A DNA stretch of 64,000 nt, taken from NCBI GenBank assembly GCA_964454335.1, contig CAYVVT010000014.1, forward strand, positions 1-64,000, given 5' to 3'. Both the position numbers and the translations under genes were made by a program. Position 1 is the first letter of the stretch. Each line of letters begins with the position of its first letter. Below the pieces are notes generated by a model. The model ran no database searches, was not told the origin of the DNA, and saw only the letters and a list, made by a program, of their open reading frames with translations. Positions 17,855 through 26,563 of the stretch are shown here, piece after piece. Source of the DNA: CAYVVT01 sp964454335 (lineage in GTDB: Bacteria; Fidelibacterota; UBA8477; JABMPR01).

Positions 17855-20220
17855 AGGATCTCCACCATATCCTCGGGACAGACATCCCGGCAGGTGTCAC
17901 ACTTGATACAGAGATCCTGGTCGATTTCGTGAACCTGGTAGGGTGATACCGGAATGGCGGCAACGGGACAATTCTGGGCGCAGATGGTACAGCCGACGCA
18001 GTCGTCCCTGATGTGGTAGCGGATCATGCCCGTACATTTTTTCGCAGGACAACGGCCCTGGATATGGGCTTCGTAATCATCCCGGAAATAGCGCAGTGTG
18101 GTCATCACCGGGTTGGGAGCGGTCCTTCCCAGACCGCAGATACTCCCCAGCTTCACATCACCGGCAAGTTGTTCCAGCGTTTCAAGATCCTTCTCGACTC
18201 CTTCGCTGGAGCAGATCCGTTCAAGGATCTCCAACATGCGTTTGGTACCGATACGACAAAAGGTGCATTTGCCACAGGATTGATCCTGGGTGAAGCTGAG
18301 GAAGTAGCGGGCCAGGTCCACCATGCAGTCGTGGTCATCCATCACCAGGAGACCACCGGAACCCATCATGGCCCCGGCATCACTCAGGGATTCGTAGTCC
18401 ACTGGGACATCCGCCAGCTCTGCGGGTATGCAGCCACCGGAGGGACCGCCCACCTGCACGGCTTTGAAGCTGCGGCCCTCCATGACGCCGCCGCCGATCT
18501 CCTCCACGATCTGACGGATGGTGATACCCATGGGCACCTCGATGAGACCACCGCGTTTGACCTTGCCAGCCAGAGCAAACACTTTGGTACCTGCGCTGGA
18601 ATTTGTGCCCATGGCAGCGAATTTCTCCGGGCCGATATTCAGGATCCAGGGGATCAGTGCAAAGGTCTCGACATTGTTCACGGAAGTGGGTTTGTCCCAG
18701 AGCCCCTGCTCAGCTGGATAAGGCGGCCGGATGATTGGCATGCCGCGTTCGCCCTGGAGAGACTGGATCAAGGCAGTTTCCTCGCCACAGACAAAGCCGC
18801 CTGCTCCTTCACGGATGCTCAGGTCAAAATTGAATTCGCTATCCATGATATTGGCGCCGAGAATGCCACGTTGATAACACTGGCTCAGGGCCTGGGTGAT
18901 GCGCTCAACCGCCAGGGGATATTCCGCCCGGATATACAGCACACCTCGTGATGCACCCACCGCGAAGGCTGAGATGACCATACCTTCGATGATGCGGAAA
19001 GGATAGGATTCCAGAAGCATACGGTCCATGAATGCACCAGGATCCCCCTCGTCCCCATTGCAGATGACGTATTTCTGATCGCCTTGACTTGCGCGTACCC
19101 GGGCCATCTTCTTCCCCGTGGGAAAACCGGCCCCGCCCCTGCCTCGGAGACCACTGGCGGTGATCTTCTCGATCACCCGGTCGGGGGTCGAGTCCAGAAG
19201 ACTGTTCCTCAAGGCCTGAAATCCTCCCAGCTGCTGATACTCCTCAAAGTCCAGCGGACTCAGCTCACCTGAGAATTCCGTGGCGATGCGTACCTGGCGA
19301 TTGAGGAAATCGCCTACCGGTCCTTCGCGGATGTCGATGGAATAGCGTTGCAGAAGATCCCCTTGCGAAACAGCAAAGGGTGCTTCCAACAGGTTTTGTA
19401 CAGAACGCAGAATACGATCCTTGAATCTTGCCGGTTTGAAATGCGAATGGACGATGGTCTCGGCGGCGTCAGTTGTCACATTGGCATAGAAGCGGGCTTC
19501 CTCACCCGGTTTGTTCACCTCCACCAGTGGGGTGTTGTGACACATGCCCACACAGCCGACATGCTTCACCGGTAAAGCCAGTCCGTCATGTTCCAGAGCG
19601 GCTTCCAGGGCCTGACGGACATTGTCACTACCGCCGGCGATACAGCAGGAACCCAGACCTACCCGGATCTCACCCAGTTCAGTTCCTTCACCTATTGTTT
19701 TGCGTGCTGATCCGTTGGGTCCCAATTCTTTTTGGCTCTCCAGGAAGTCATCCAGCATGTCGGGGACCTGCCCAGGCGTGACATGACCGTAGGTGAGCCC
19801 ATCGATCTGTACCACTGGAGCCAGGGTACAGCAACCCAGGCAGGCGACCTGCTGAACAGTGAAATTACCCGAGCGGTCCGTATCGCGCTCAGGCTTCAGA
19901 TCCAGATGAGAGTTCAAGGTTTGCAGGACGCGGCCGGCACCCTTGACATGACAGGCCGTGCCGGTACAGACGCTGACAAAATGCTTCCCGGCAGGCTGCA
20001 TCCTGAAATGGGTATAGAATGTAGCCACACCGATGACGCTGCTGGCCGAGATGTCCGTCTTCTCTGAAATGCGGCGCAGGGCTGGTTCCGGCAGGTAATT
20101 GTATTCTTTCTGAATGGCCAGCAGAATGGGGATCAGCATATCGTCCCGGCCACCCTTCGATTCGATGATGGTATCCACCTGCTGGAGGTCAAGATCGGAA
20201 CCTGTAGCGCGGCTGCTCAA
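17851..20220 (-). CDS. NuoE-NuoF fusion, HydB/HndC-like NADH-oxidising subunit
   Basis: A 789-residue fusion. An N-terminal NuoE thioredoxin-like [2Fe-2S] domain has Cys in SVCTGTAC and VACLGCC (about residues 84-131). A second thioredoxin-like [2Fe-2S] unit follows (GLGSCCIAGG ... HVGCVGMCH). Next comes NuoF with GLRGRGGAGFPTGKK (NADH/FMN binding) and ICNGDEGDPGAF, then its [4Fe-4S] motif SCGKCTFCRIGT plus GSICGLGR. It ends with a two-cluster ferredoxin (CVGCTICAQNCP, CIKCDTCRDVCP). It should oxidise or reduce NAD(H) through FMN. The frame is open up to an ATG at 20325, but that would overlap the preceding gene by 104 bp. A TTG at 20220, directly after that gene's stop, or a GTG at 20178, is more plausible. 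The start is therefore uncertain; the function class is secure. Confidence 0.85.
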   Translation of the reverse strand: MSSRATGSDLDLQQVDTIIESKGGRDDMLIPILLAIQKEYNYLPEPALRRISEKTDISASSVIGVATFYTHFRMQPAGKHFVSVCTGTACHVKGAGRVLQTLNSHLDLKPERDTDRSGNFTVQQVACLGCCTLAPVVQIDGLTYGHVTPGQVPDMLDDFLESQKELGPNGSARKTIGEGTELGEIRVGLGSCCIAGGSDNVRQALEAALEHDGLALPVKHVGCVGMCHNTPLVEVNKPGEEARFYANVTTDAAETIVHSHFKPARFKDRILRSVQNLLEAPFAVSQGDLLQRYSIDIREGPVGDFLNRQVRIATEFSGELSPLDFEEYQQLGGFQALRNSLLDSTPDRVIEKITASGLRGRGGAGFPTGKKMARVRASQGDQKYVICNGDEGDPGAFMDRMLLESYPFRIIEGMVISAFAVGASRGVLYIRAEYPLAVERITQALSQCYQRGILGANIMDSEFNFDLSIREGAGGFVCGEETALIQSLQGERGMPIIRPPYPAEQGLWDKPTSVNNVETFALIPWILNIGPEKFAAMGTNSSAGTKVFALAGKVKRGGLIEVPMGITIRQIVEEIGGGVMEGRSFKAVQVGGPSGGCIPAELADVPVDYESLSDAGAMMGSGGLLVMDDHDCMVDLARYFLSFTQDQSCGKCTFCRIGTKRMLEILERICSSEGVEKDLETLEQLAGDVKLGSICGLGRTAPNPVMTTLRYFRDDYEAHIQGRCPAKKCTGMIRYHIRDDCVGCTICAQNCPVAAIPVSPYQVHEIDQDLCIKCDTCRDVCPEDMVEIL

Positions 20221-20221
20221 A

Positions 20222-21937
20222 TCAGGATCCCGGCCGGGCAATGCAGTAAAGGTGCGTTTCCCCGCGTATATAGATGCGACCGGGCATGAATGCCGGTGTG
20301 CAGGAGGAGGCTTCCCCCAGCTCACAGACGTTTACCCGTTCATAGCTGTCGGCCAATCGGAAGATCTGCATCTGACCCTTGAGGTCCATGAGATAGACAT
20401 TTTCATCGACGATGATGGGCGACGAATAGAAGCCGCTGCCCAGATATTTATCCCAGAGGATCTCACCGGTGGCGGTATTCAGCATGGAAACGAGACCACC
20501 GCTAGTGGCCATGACCAGGTACTCGCCCCGGGCGACTGGACTGGAAGTATTCGGCAGGTTATCCTCCATCTGCCAGCGGATCTCCACAGCCGGTTCACTT
20601 CCAGGTGCGTGTATCTCAACCGCGCTGGCTTTGGCATATTCATTGGCTGTGAAAAGCGTGCCCTGGCTGTAGGCGGGTGACGGTCCCACCTCGCCTGAAA
20701 GGCATTCGACACGCCAGTGGTAATCACCACTTACCGGGTCATAGGAGCTCAAGCTCTTACTGTCAGTCAGGATCAACTCCGTACGCTCCCCGGTATCCAC
20801 GATGATGGGAGAGGCCCAGGAGATGGTCCAGCGTTCGGCTTCCCACACTATGGCGCCCGTGGCGATACTCACCGCGATAAGCCGGGGTTCGTTGAAACTG
20901 TCATACTGCACCAGGCAGAGCCCCTCGTGCACGAGGAGAGAGGAGGAGTGGGCATAATGATTGTCCAGCAGGCCGAGGTTCCGGCCCCAGGCGCGATCGC
21001 CTTCCATGGTATAGCATACCAGGTCGCCGGTGGCAAAGATGGCCAGCACACGTTTCCCATCAGTGGCCATGGTGGGCGCTGCGAAGCCGGTTCCGGGATC
21101 CACATAGTCGAAATCGAATTCACTGTCAGGGGGCAGCATGTTGGGAACGGTCTGTTGCCAGAGCAGCTCGCCGTTATCCGCTTTGTAGCAGAAGACCTCT
21201 CGAATATTGGCGTCACCACCGGTGATGAAGATGCGGTCGCTGATCACGATTGGAGAGCTGAAGCCTTCCCGGGGGACCACTGTCTTCCAGAGGATGTTCC
21301 GGCCGCTGGCCCCATCCCAGTCGGTGGGTACGTCGGTATGCACGGCATGGCCGATACCTCCCGGACCACGAAATGAGGGCCACTGCTGGGACAGATCAAC
21401 AGCTTCGTCCAGGGTGGCCAGGGATCCTTCTTCCAGATCAGCAGGGATCTGGCTGGTAGTGAGCAGTGAGATCACCAGGGCAGTCAGGAAGAAAACGCTG
21501 CCAGTGGCCAGGATCACATTCTGAACACCCCGGGAAAAGGTCAGGAAGTCCGGTGCGATGCGGTAGGCCGTGGGATCGGGCAGCCGTCGTTTCACGGAAT
21601 TGGTGATCTTCAGGGAAATGGCGAACAGTCCCAGACTGATGAGTATCAGGATGCCGCCGATACGGACCTGCCAGAGACTGTTGAAATAAGCTTTGCGGGC
21701 CATGAGATGCAGTGTGCGCACCTCCTGTCGCAGCAGATCGTCCCGGGGCTGTTCACGGAGTTCGGTATTCAACTGCGTCAGCGCCGTGGAATTCAGTGGA
21801 TCTACCTTCAGACGCTGGAAATAATTGGCCAGCACCAGGGTGGAAACGACAACGGCGACCAGCAGGGCGATGAGGATGAGTCCGCGGGTCAGCGCAAAAA
21901 GGATCTTGAGATCGTCTGTGTTATCCAATTGATTCAT
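20222..21937 (-). CDS. Membrane-anchored PQQ-type beta-propeller protein
   Basis: A 571-residue protein. Three hydrophobic helices lie in the first 180 residues (GLILIALLVAVVVSTLVLANYF; IGGILILISLGLFAISL; VILATGSVFFLTALVISLL). A propeller follows from WPSFRGPGGIGH to the end, with PQQ-type blades such as LLWQQTV, VLAIFATGDLVCYTMEG and MLNTATGEILW. The propeller is expected on the periplasmic side. ATG at 21937 has AGGA about 6 bases upstream and overlaps the NapH-like gene by 17 bp; a much earlier ATG at 22177 is rejected because it lies inside that gene. Redox or scaffold partners are probably the neighbouring iron-sulfur proteins. Confidence 0.8.
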   Translation of the reverse strand: MNQLDNTDDLKILFALTRGLILIALLVAVVVSTLVLANYFQRLKVDPLNSTALTQLNTELREQPRDDLLRQEVRTLHLMARKAYFNSLWQVRIGGILILISLGLFAISLKITNSVKRRLPDPTAYRIAPDFLTFSRGVQNVILATGSVFFLTALVISLLTTSQIPADLEEGSLATLDEAVDLSQQWPSFRGPGGIGHAVHTDVPTDWDGASGRNILWKTVVPREGFSSPIVISDRIFITGGDANIREVFCYKADNGELLWQQTVPNMLPPDSEFDFDYVDPGTGFAAPTMATDGKRVLAIFATGDLVCYTMEGDRAWGRNLGLLDNHYAHSSSLLVHEGLCLVQYDSFNEPRLIAVSIATGAIVWEAERWTISWASPIIVDTGERTELILTDSKSLSSYDPVSGDYHWRVECLSGEVGPSPAYSQGTLFTANEYAKASAVEIHAPGSEPAVEIRWQMEDNLPNTSSPVARGEYLVMATSGGLVSMLNTATGEILWDKYLGSGFYSSPIIVDENVYLMDLKGQMQIFRLADSYERVNVCELGEASSCTPAFMPGRIYIRGETHLYCIARPGS

Positions 21938-23234
21938 ACAGATCCTTCTGGCGATCCAGCACCTTCTGGCGCTCATGTTCATCTGGACAGTAGGGGAAAC
22001 AGCGTCCACAGCTGAAACAGTCCATACGATTGCTCTCGTAATCCACCTGGGTGCGTTTGAAAAAGGTTCCCATGGCCTTGGAGCCAATGACCAGGCCGAT
22101 GAAGATCCCCAGGAGGATGCTGCCCAGCTTGAAATTATCCCGGACTGCGTGTGACTCCTCCAGCAACTCACTAACAAGTTTTCCGGATTCGTGAAAGATG
22201 CGGCTGGCCAGCGTGGTGCCCTCCACTAGCCCGTTCTTCTCCTGCATGACCCGTTCAGCCAGTTGGATGGTGGGATGCAGTTTCGAAAGGGTGACACTCA
22301 GCAGGGATCCGACACCGGCACCGATGAGCACCAGTACAACTGTGACAACGATGAGTTGACCCAGACGCCTGCCGGCTTTGGTCTGATCCGAACTCGACAG
22401 ATCCGGTTCAGGTTTGTCGATGGCGTCAAAGGGGCAAGATTCCTCACAGAGCCGGCACTGGGTGCAACGGTCAGGAGTTATGCGGTGATGCCATCTGGAA
22501 AACTTGGACGCCCAGCCCAGAAGCACACCATAGGGACAGAGAAAACGGCAGTAGGGACGACCGTAGAAAAGACCCACGGCCAGGAAGGCCGCCCCGAAGA
22601 GGACCATGTTGAATTCTCCGCCGATACGGAAGAAGGCTACGAATGGATCCAGACGACAGATGATGAATCCCGCCCCGGTGGCCACATAGAGAACGGCAGC
22701 ACCGAGAAAGACATAGGGCAACAGTCCCAGGATGGCGGCCAGTCTGGGATTGACCTTCGTGGGTCGGACCAGCACCAGTTCCTGAGCTGCCCCCAGGGGA
22801 CAGACGGCTGCACAGAAGGTACGGCCAAAGAACAGGGCAAAGACCAAGGGCAGGATGAAGAAGATCAGCACGCTCACCGGGATGAAGTAGCCGGGATCGA
22901 AGATGGCCAGTGAGACATTCTGGATGGATCCGATGGGACAGATACAGCCTTCCCGCCAGAATCCGAAATATCCGAGCGAGAACAATGAGAGCAGAAAGAT
23001 CAGGTTCCGGGAGCGTCTGCGGAGGACCAGGTAGGTTGCCAGGCTGAGGGTCACAAGGAGAACGGCGACATCCAGGTATTCATACAGCGCATTCTGCGGC
23101 ATGGGTGTGGTCATGAGTGGTTTCTGGTAATCGGATTCAAACTCCGGTCGTGGGAAACGATCCTGGGCCGTGGCCCTGGCCACCAGCAGCGGAATGCCGT
23201 AAAGCAGTTGACGGATATTGGGAAGTCTCGACAT
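21921..23234 (-). CDS. NapH/NosR-like membrane polyferredoxin
   Basis: A 437-residue inner-membrane iron-sulfur protein. About six helices are interrupted by cytoplasmic Cys-Pro motifs (GCICPIGSIQN, CAAVCPLGAAQE, CRFLCPYGVLLG), the hallmark of NapH, NosR and MauN-type polyferredoxins. A ferredoxin motif CTQCRLCEESCPFDAI lies near residue 280, and a further cysteine group CFSCGRCFPYCPDEH is near the end after two more helices. Such proteins move electrons across or along the membrane to periplasmic reductases. The ATG at 23234 shares a base with the TGA of the Tat ferredoxin gene, so the two are coupled. The terminal acceptor is not encoded nearby. Confidence 0.85.
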   Translation of the reverse strand: MSRLPNIRQLLYGIPLLVARATAQDRFPRPEFESDYQKPLMTTPMPQNALYEYLDVAVLLVTLSLATYLVLRRRSRNLIFLLSLFSLGYFGFWREGCICPIGSIQNVSLAIFDPGYFIPVSVLIFFILPLVFALFFGRTFCAAVCPLGAAQELVLVRPTKVNPRLAAILGLLPYVFLGAAVLYVATGAGFIICRLDPFVAFFRIGGEFNMVLFGAAFLAVGLFYGRPYCRFLCPYGVLLGWASKFSRWHHRITPDRCTQCRLCEESCPFDAIDKPEPDLSSSDQTKAGRRLGQLIVVTVVLVLIGAGVGSLLSVTLSKLHPTIQLAERVMQEKNGLVEGTTLASRIFHESGKLVSELLEESHAVRDNFKLGSILLGIFIGLVIGSKAMGTFFKRTQVDYESNRMDCFSCGRCFPYCPDEHERQKVLDRQKDLYESIG

Positions 23235-23806
23235 CAGCTGCCCTGGCGCTCTCCCTTGAACAGATAGGGTTCCTCCGCCGGCCGGCGGGCGATGGCATCG
23301 GAGGGGCAGGAGCGTGAGATCGCGCATTCATTGCAGTTCACGCAGACGTCATGGCGGACCTGCAGGAACAGGGAACCGTTGCCGAAGGCGCCACAGCCCT
23401 TCACGCATTTACCGCAGCCGATACAGAGAGATTCGTCGATGCTGTACTGGAAATAGGGGTCCTCGACGAAGGTGCGCTGGAGGGCGCCGGTGGGACAGAG
23501 CTGGTTCTCCGCACCGGTATCCAGTTTGGTGGCGTCCGGAGGGAAGTAGCCGCCACAGAGTTTGCAATAGCCGCACATCTCGTAGGCATGGACGCACTTC
23601 ACCGCAGACTGGCTCAGAACGCATTCCGTAGCGCAGTTGCCGCATTGGACACAGATATGCGGATCGATCTGCCAGATCATCTCCCGCTTATCACCCTTGA
23701 GAATGGCCATGCTGCCTACGCCGGCCAGGCAGACCCCGCCAACGATACGCATGCCATCGTTCAGGAAGCGGCGGCGGCTGACGTTTTCAGGTCTATTCTC
23801 AGACAT
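23234..23806 (-). CDS. Tat-exported multi-cluster ferredoxin, NapG/MauM-like
   Basis: A 190-residue ferredoxin. The twin-arginine signal SRRRFL with the hydrophobic stretch IVGGVCLAGVGSMAIL lies at about residues 12-40. Four cysteine groups follow: CVQCGNCATEC, CGYCKLCGGYF with LCPTGAL, CIGCGKCVKGCG, and CVNCNECAISRSCPSDAI. It is expected to sit in the periplasm and pair with the NapH-like membrane protein encoded next, as NapG does with NapH. The ATG at 23806 has GAGAGGTG upstream; a GTG at 23815 would also be in frame. Confidence 0.85.
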   Translation of the reverse strand: MSENRPENVSRRRFLNDGMRIVGGVCLAGVGSMAILKGDKREMIWQIDPHICVQCGNCATECVLSQSAVKCVHAYEMCGYCKLCGGYFPPDATKLDTGAENQLCPTGALQRTFVEDPYFQYSIDESLCIGCGKCVKGCGAFGNGSLFLQVRHDVCVNCNECAISRSCPSDAIARRPAEEPYLFKGERQGS

Positions 23807-23818
23807 GCCGGGCACCTC

Positions 23819-24076
23819 TCATTCGGAAAACTTTGTTGCGTTACGGTAGTTGACAGCGTCACTGCGCTCGCAGGCTGATAGCTGTCGGCAGGCTGCACAG
23901 GCATGCCGCCTCTGGTCCGGTTCCAACTCTGCCGCCTGGCAGGTATTGCGGCGGTACAGGAATCCACCCAGGCCTCCCAGGACCAGGAGCATGGCCAGGC
24001 GTCCCGCATTTTGGAGAAAGGTCTTGCGATCCATATGCTCTTGAACACCGGTTTTGTCCTCTGCCGTGTACTGCAT
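23819..24076 (-). CDS. Small single-helix cysteine-containing membrane protein
   Basis: An 85-residue protein of no recognised family. One hydrophobic helix (LAMLLVLGGLGGFLY) follows RKTFLQNAGR, which looks like a Tat-type leader missing one arginine. The C-terminal half has four Cys (NTCQ, CAACR, ACER) that could bind a metal or cluster. The start at 24076 is set by GGGAG 6 bases upstream. It lies 2 bp after the stop of the NHL-propeller gene and 12 bp before the Tat ferredoxin gene, so it probably belongs to the same complex. Confidence 0.65.
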   Translation of the reverse strand: MQYTAEDKTGVQEHMDRKTFLQNAGRLAMLLVLGGLGGFLYRRNTCQAAELEPDQRRHACAACRQLSACERSDAVNYRNATKFSE

Positions 24077-24078
24077 GA

Positions 24079-25071
24079 TCAACTCCCGGTTTTGCGTTCG
24101 AATATCCTGATCATCTTCGAGGATGGATCAGCGACGATGATGCGCTGCTGCGAATCAACCGCCAGGTCCAGACCTGTGGCCTGTTTCTTGAAATTGTCGG
24201 GACCGGAGACCACCGTTTCCAGTTGTCCTTCCTGATCATAGATCTTGATCCGCACCAGTCCCTTTTCGCTGGTGACAAATCCCGAACCTGGGATGAGGGC
24301 AAAATGGGATGGATTGCAGCAGCCGCAGAAGCCTTCGATCTCGGAGGAGGCTCTCCCCCATTCTGCAAGCAGGGCTCCGGCAAAATTGTAATTCTCAAAA
24401 GTGTGCAGCCCGGGATTCACCACCCACAGTCGATCATCCCCCGCCACTGCCAGATCAAAATAGGCGCTGGGTAAAACGAAGCCGGGACGACCTGGTTTCA
24501 CGTCCCGACCGCCAATCTCATTGAGGAGCTCTCCGGCGAGATCATATCGAAGCACGATATGCGCCCCGGCATCGGCAATGAACAGATCGTCCCCTGCCAC
24601 AGCGATGGAGGTGATGATGGAACTGTCGCTCTGCGTAAACAGTTCCTGCTTCAATGCGCCATCGGCCCCATAGACCAGGACCTGCTCCCTGGTGGCAGCA
24701 TAGATGTCCCCATTCTCAACGATATCCATGCTCCGTACGGGTAGAAGGGTTTCAAAGCTCAGCATCTCACTGCCGAAGGGATTGAACTTGACGATGCAGG
24801 AATCTGTCGAGGCATAGATAAAATCATGATCATCCACGGCGACACCGAAAAGTTTGCGACAGTCCACAGGTATCTGCTGGGTGATCGCATAGGTGATGAG
24901 GTCCGCATCGATCCTGTTGTAGGCTTCGAGATCCAGATCGAAGGGATTGTCGGCACTCCGCCTGTTCTCTGACATCACCACTACAATTACAATAACGATG
25001 ACGACCAGGCCGGCGATGCCGAAGATAGTCGTGAGCCGGGATGGGCCGGAGCTTCCTGGTGTTGATGTCAT
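24079..25071 (-). CDS. Membrane-anchored NHL-type beta-propeller
   Basis: A 330-residue protein with one N-terminal helix (IAGLVVIVIVIVVVM, about residues 18-33) and an extracytoplasmic six-bladed NHL/TolB-type propeller (repeats such as LFGVAVDDHDFIYASTDSCIVKFN, ITSIAVAGDDLFIADAGAHIVLRYD, GLDLAVDSQQRIIVADPSSKMIRIF). A CCNP motif sits in one blade. Catalytic residues are not evident. Its start overlaps the stop of the PQQ-type gene upstream by 4 bp, so it is translationally coupled inside the electron-transfer cluster. Confidence 0.8.
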   Translation of the reverse strand: MTSTPGSSGPSRLTTIFGIAGLVVIVIVIVVVMSENRRSADNPFDLDLEAYNRIDADLITYAITQQIPVDCRKLFGVAVDDHDFIYASTDSCIVKFNPFGSEMLSFETLLPVRSMDIVENGDIYAATREQVLVYGADGALKQELFTQSDSSIITSIAVAGDDLFIADAGAHIVLRYDLAGELLNEIGGRDVKPGRPGFVLPSAYFDLAVAGDDRLWVVNPGLHTFENYNFAGALLAEWGRASSEIEGFCGCCNPSHFALIPGSGFVTSEKGLVRIKIYDQEGQLETVVSGPDNFKKQATGLDLAVDSQQRIIVADPSSKMIRIFERKTGS

Positions 25072-26519
25072 ATGGTCTCCTCACTCCCCCTGATCTCCAC
25101 ACAAACGATGCGGCGCGCATCCCTGGCGATGAGTTTTCCATCCACGATGGCCAGTGGTCCCCAGGCATCCGGTCCTTCCAGGATCTTCACCCGAACCAGT
25201 GGAGAGAACTCCTTGGCCGATGCGTCGATGACGGTGAGTTCACCTTCATCATCCAGGATGAAGAACTTGTTATCCGCCAGGATGTAGGGTCCCAGCCCGA
25301 AGCGATTGGTCTTGCCGCTGGACCAGATCAGCTCGGAGATGTCGTCCGCGGAGAAACAGGCAAATTGCCCGTTCAGCGAGCCGCCATCCTTGGGCAGGAT
25401 ACCATAGATTTGTCCATTATGGTAGATGGCTGTCTGCTGCTCGCTGGCCATGCCGGTGTGCGGCAGGACCGACTGCAGGGAATCCACTGAAAAGCTATCC
25501 GAACCTTGACTGACCTGCAGCAGCATGCCACCGGCGCTGTAGCCTGCGCTGACGAATATCCGTCCCGATCCCAGATCAAGAGGTGCCGGTGCCACCACCT
25601 GGTGGGACCAGAGATCCGTTTTCCACAGCGTAGTGCCCTGGTCCTCCAGTTCTGCCGAGACGCCCACGACGCCGCCATTGGCGCAGTACACGTATTGACG
25701 TTTACCTTCGATCTCCATGAGCATGATGGAGGAATGCGACATCTTCCATTCATCCGGATTGGGTGTCTCCCAGAGGATCTCACCGCTGGCGCAGTCCACA
25801 CCTATCATCAGGCTGGTCCCACCGGTAGCGATCACAGCCGTGGATCCATCGATGAGAGGACATTGACCTGTGTACCACAGGGGTACCTCCACAGCATGAT
25901 CACGTTCCAGGTCCAGACCCCACAGGAATTCGCCGGTCTCCCTTTCCACGCACATGACATGACAACGTGGACCGATGGTCACGACGAAATCCTGGCTTAC
26001 GGCAGGTACCGTGCGGGACATGCCGTGGTTGCGTTTGACTTTGACCGTATAGGATCGCCGCCAGAGTTCACGACCGTCAGCCAGGGCGAAGCAGCGCAGG
26101 GCGTCAGTCCTTCTATCCTCATCATAATCCAGGAGATATACTCGTCCATCGTAGACAGCCGGTCCGGCATGACCTTCCCCCAATTCATGAGACCAGAGGA
26201 TGTTTGGTGCTGATCCAAGCTTGTCTGACATGCTGAGGGGCTGTTTGCTGATATTGCTGAAGTCGACTCCTCTGAAGCGGGGCCAGTTACCGGACGGCTC
26301 GACGGTACTGCTGTCAAAATACTCGAAGTGCTCCCCGATGACCACCCGCTCTTCCCGGGCAACTGCCCCACCCTGGGGCTCGTTGTCTGAGCCGGGCACC
26401 AGGATCTGGAAGTCGGCGCTGGGGTCAAATCCCATGTACCAGCCCAGTACCACGGTAGACACCAGCGCCAGGGTGCCGGCGCTGATGATGCTGAGATGGT
26501 TGTTGGTCACTGAGGCCAT
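25068..26519 (-). CDS. Membrane-anchored PQQ-type beta-propeller protein
   Basis: A 483-residue protein. One N-terminal helix (IISAGTLALVSTVVLGWYMGF) is followed from about residue 80 by a PQQ-type propeller opening WPRFRGVDFSNIS, with blades such as YDGRVYLLDYDEDR and IGVDCASGEILWETPN. WPxFRG-type openings are shared with the propellers at 20222 and 26564 (FSQWRGLNRDG there). No clear PQQ-dehydrogenase active-site set is seen. It is the second gene of the cluster in transcription order, 44 bp after the first, and overlaps the next by 4 bp. Confidence 0.8.
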   Translation of the reverse strand: MASVTNNHLSIISAGTLALVSTVVLGWYMGFDPSADFQILVPGSDNEPQGGAVAREERVVIGEHFEYFDSSTVEPSGNWPRFRGVDFSNISKQPLSMSDKLGSAPNILWSHELGEGHAGPAVYDGRVYLLDYDEDRRTDALRCFALADGRELWRRSYTVKVKRNHGMSRTVPAVSQDFVVTIGPRCHVMCVERETGEFLWGLDLERDHAVEVPLWYTGQCPLIDGSTAVIATGGTSLMIGVDCASGEILWETPNPDEWKMSHSSIMLMEIEGKRQYVYCANGGVVGVSAELEDQGTTLWKTDLWSHQVVAPAPLDLGSGRIFVSAGYSAGGMLLQVSQGSDSFSVDSLQSVLPHTGMASEQQTAIYHNGQIYGILPKDGGSLNGQFACFSADDISELIWSSGKTNRFGLGPYILADNKFFILDDEGELTVIDASAKEFSPLVRVKILEGPDAWGPLAIVDGKLIARDARRIVCVEIRGSEETI

Positions 26520-26563
26520 CGTATGTCGATTCTGCCGGATCGTGATTTACCCGGCATGGTTGA

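Noticed and set aside
18013..18951. 312-codon open frame on the plus strand inside the NuoEF gene
   Set aside because: It runs antisense to a strongly conserved coding sequence, shows no family pattern and no ribosome site.
23351..23878. 175-codon open frame on the plus strand opposite the Tat ferredoxin
   Set aside because: It is antisense to clear Cys motifs of the ferredoxin; its length reflects codon bias of the opposite strand.
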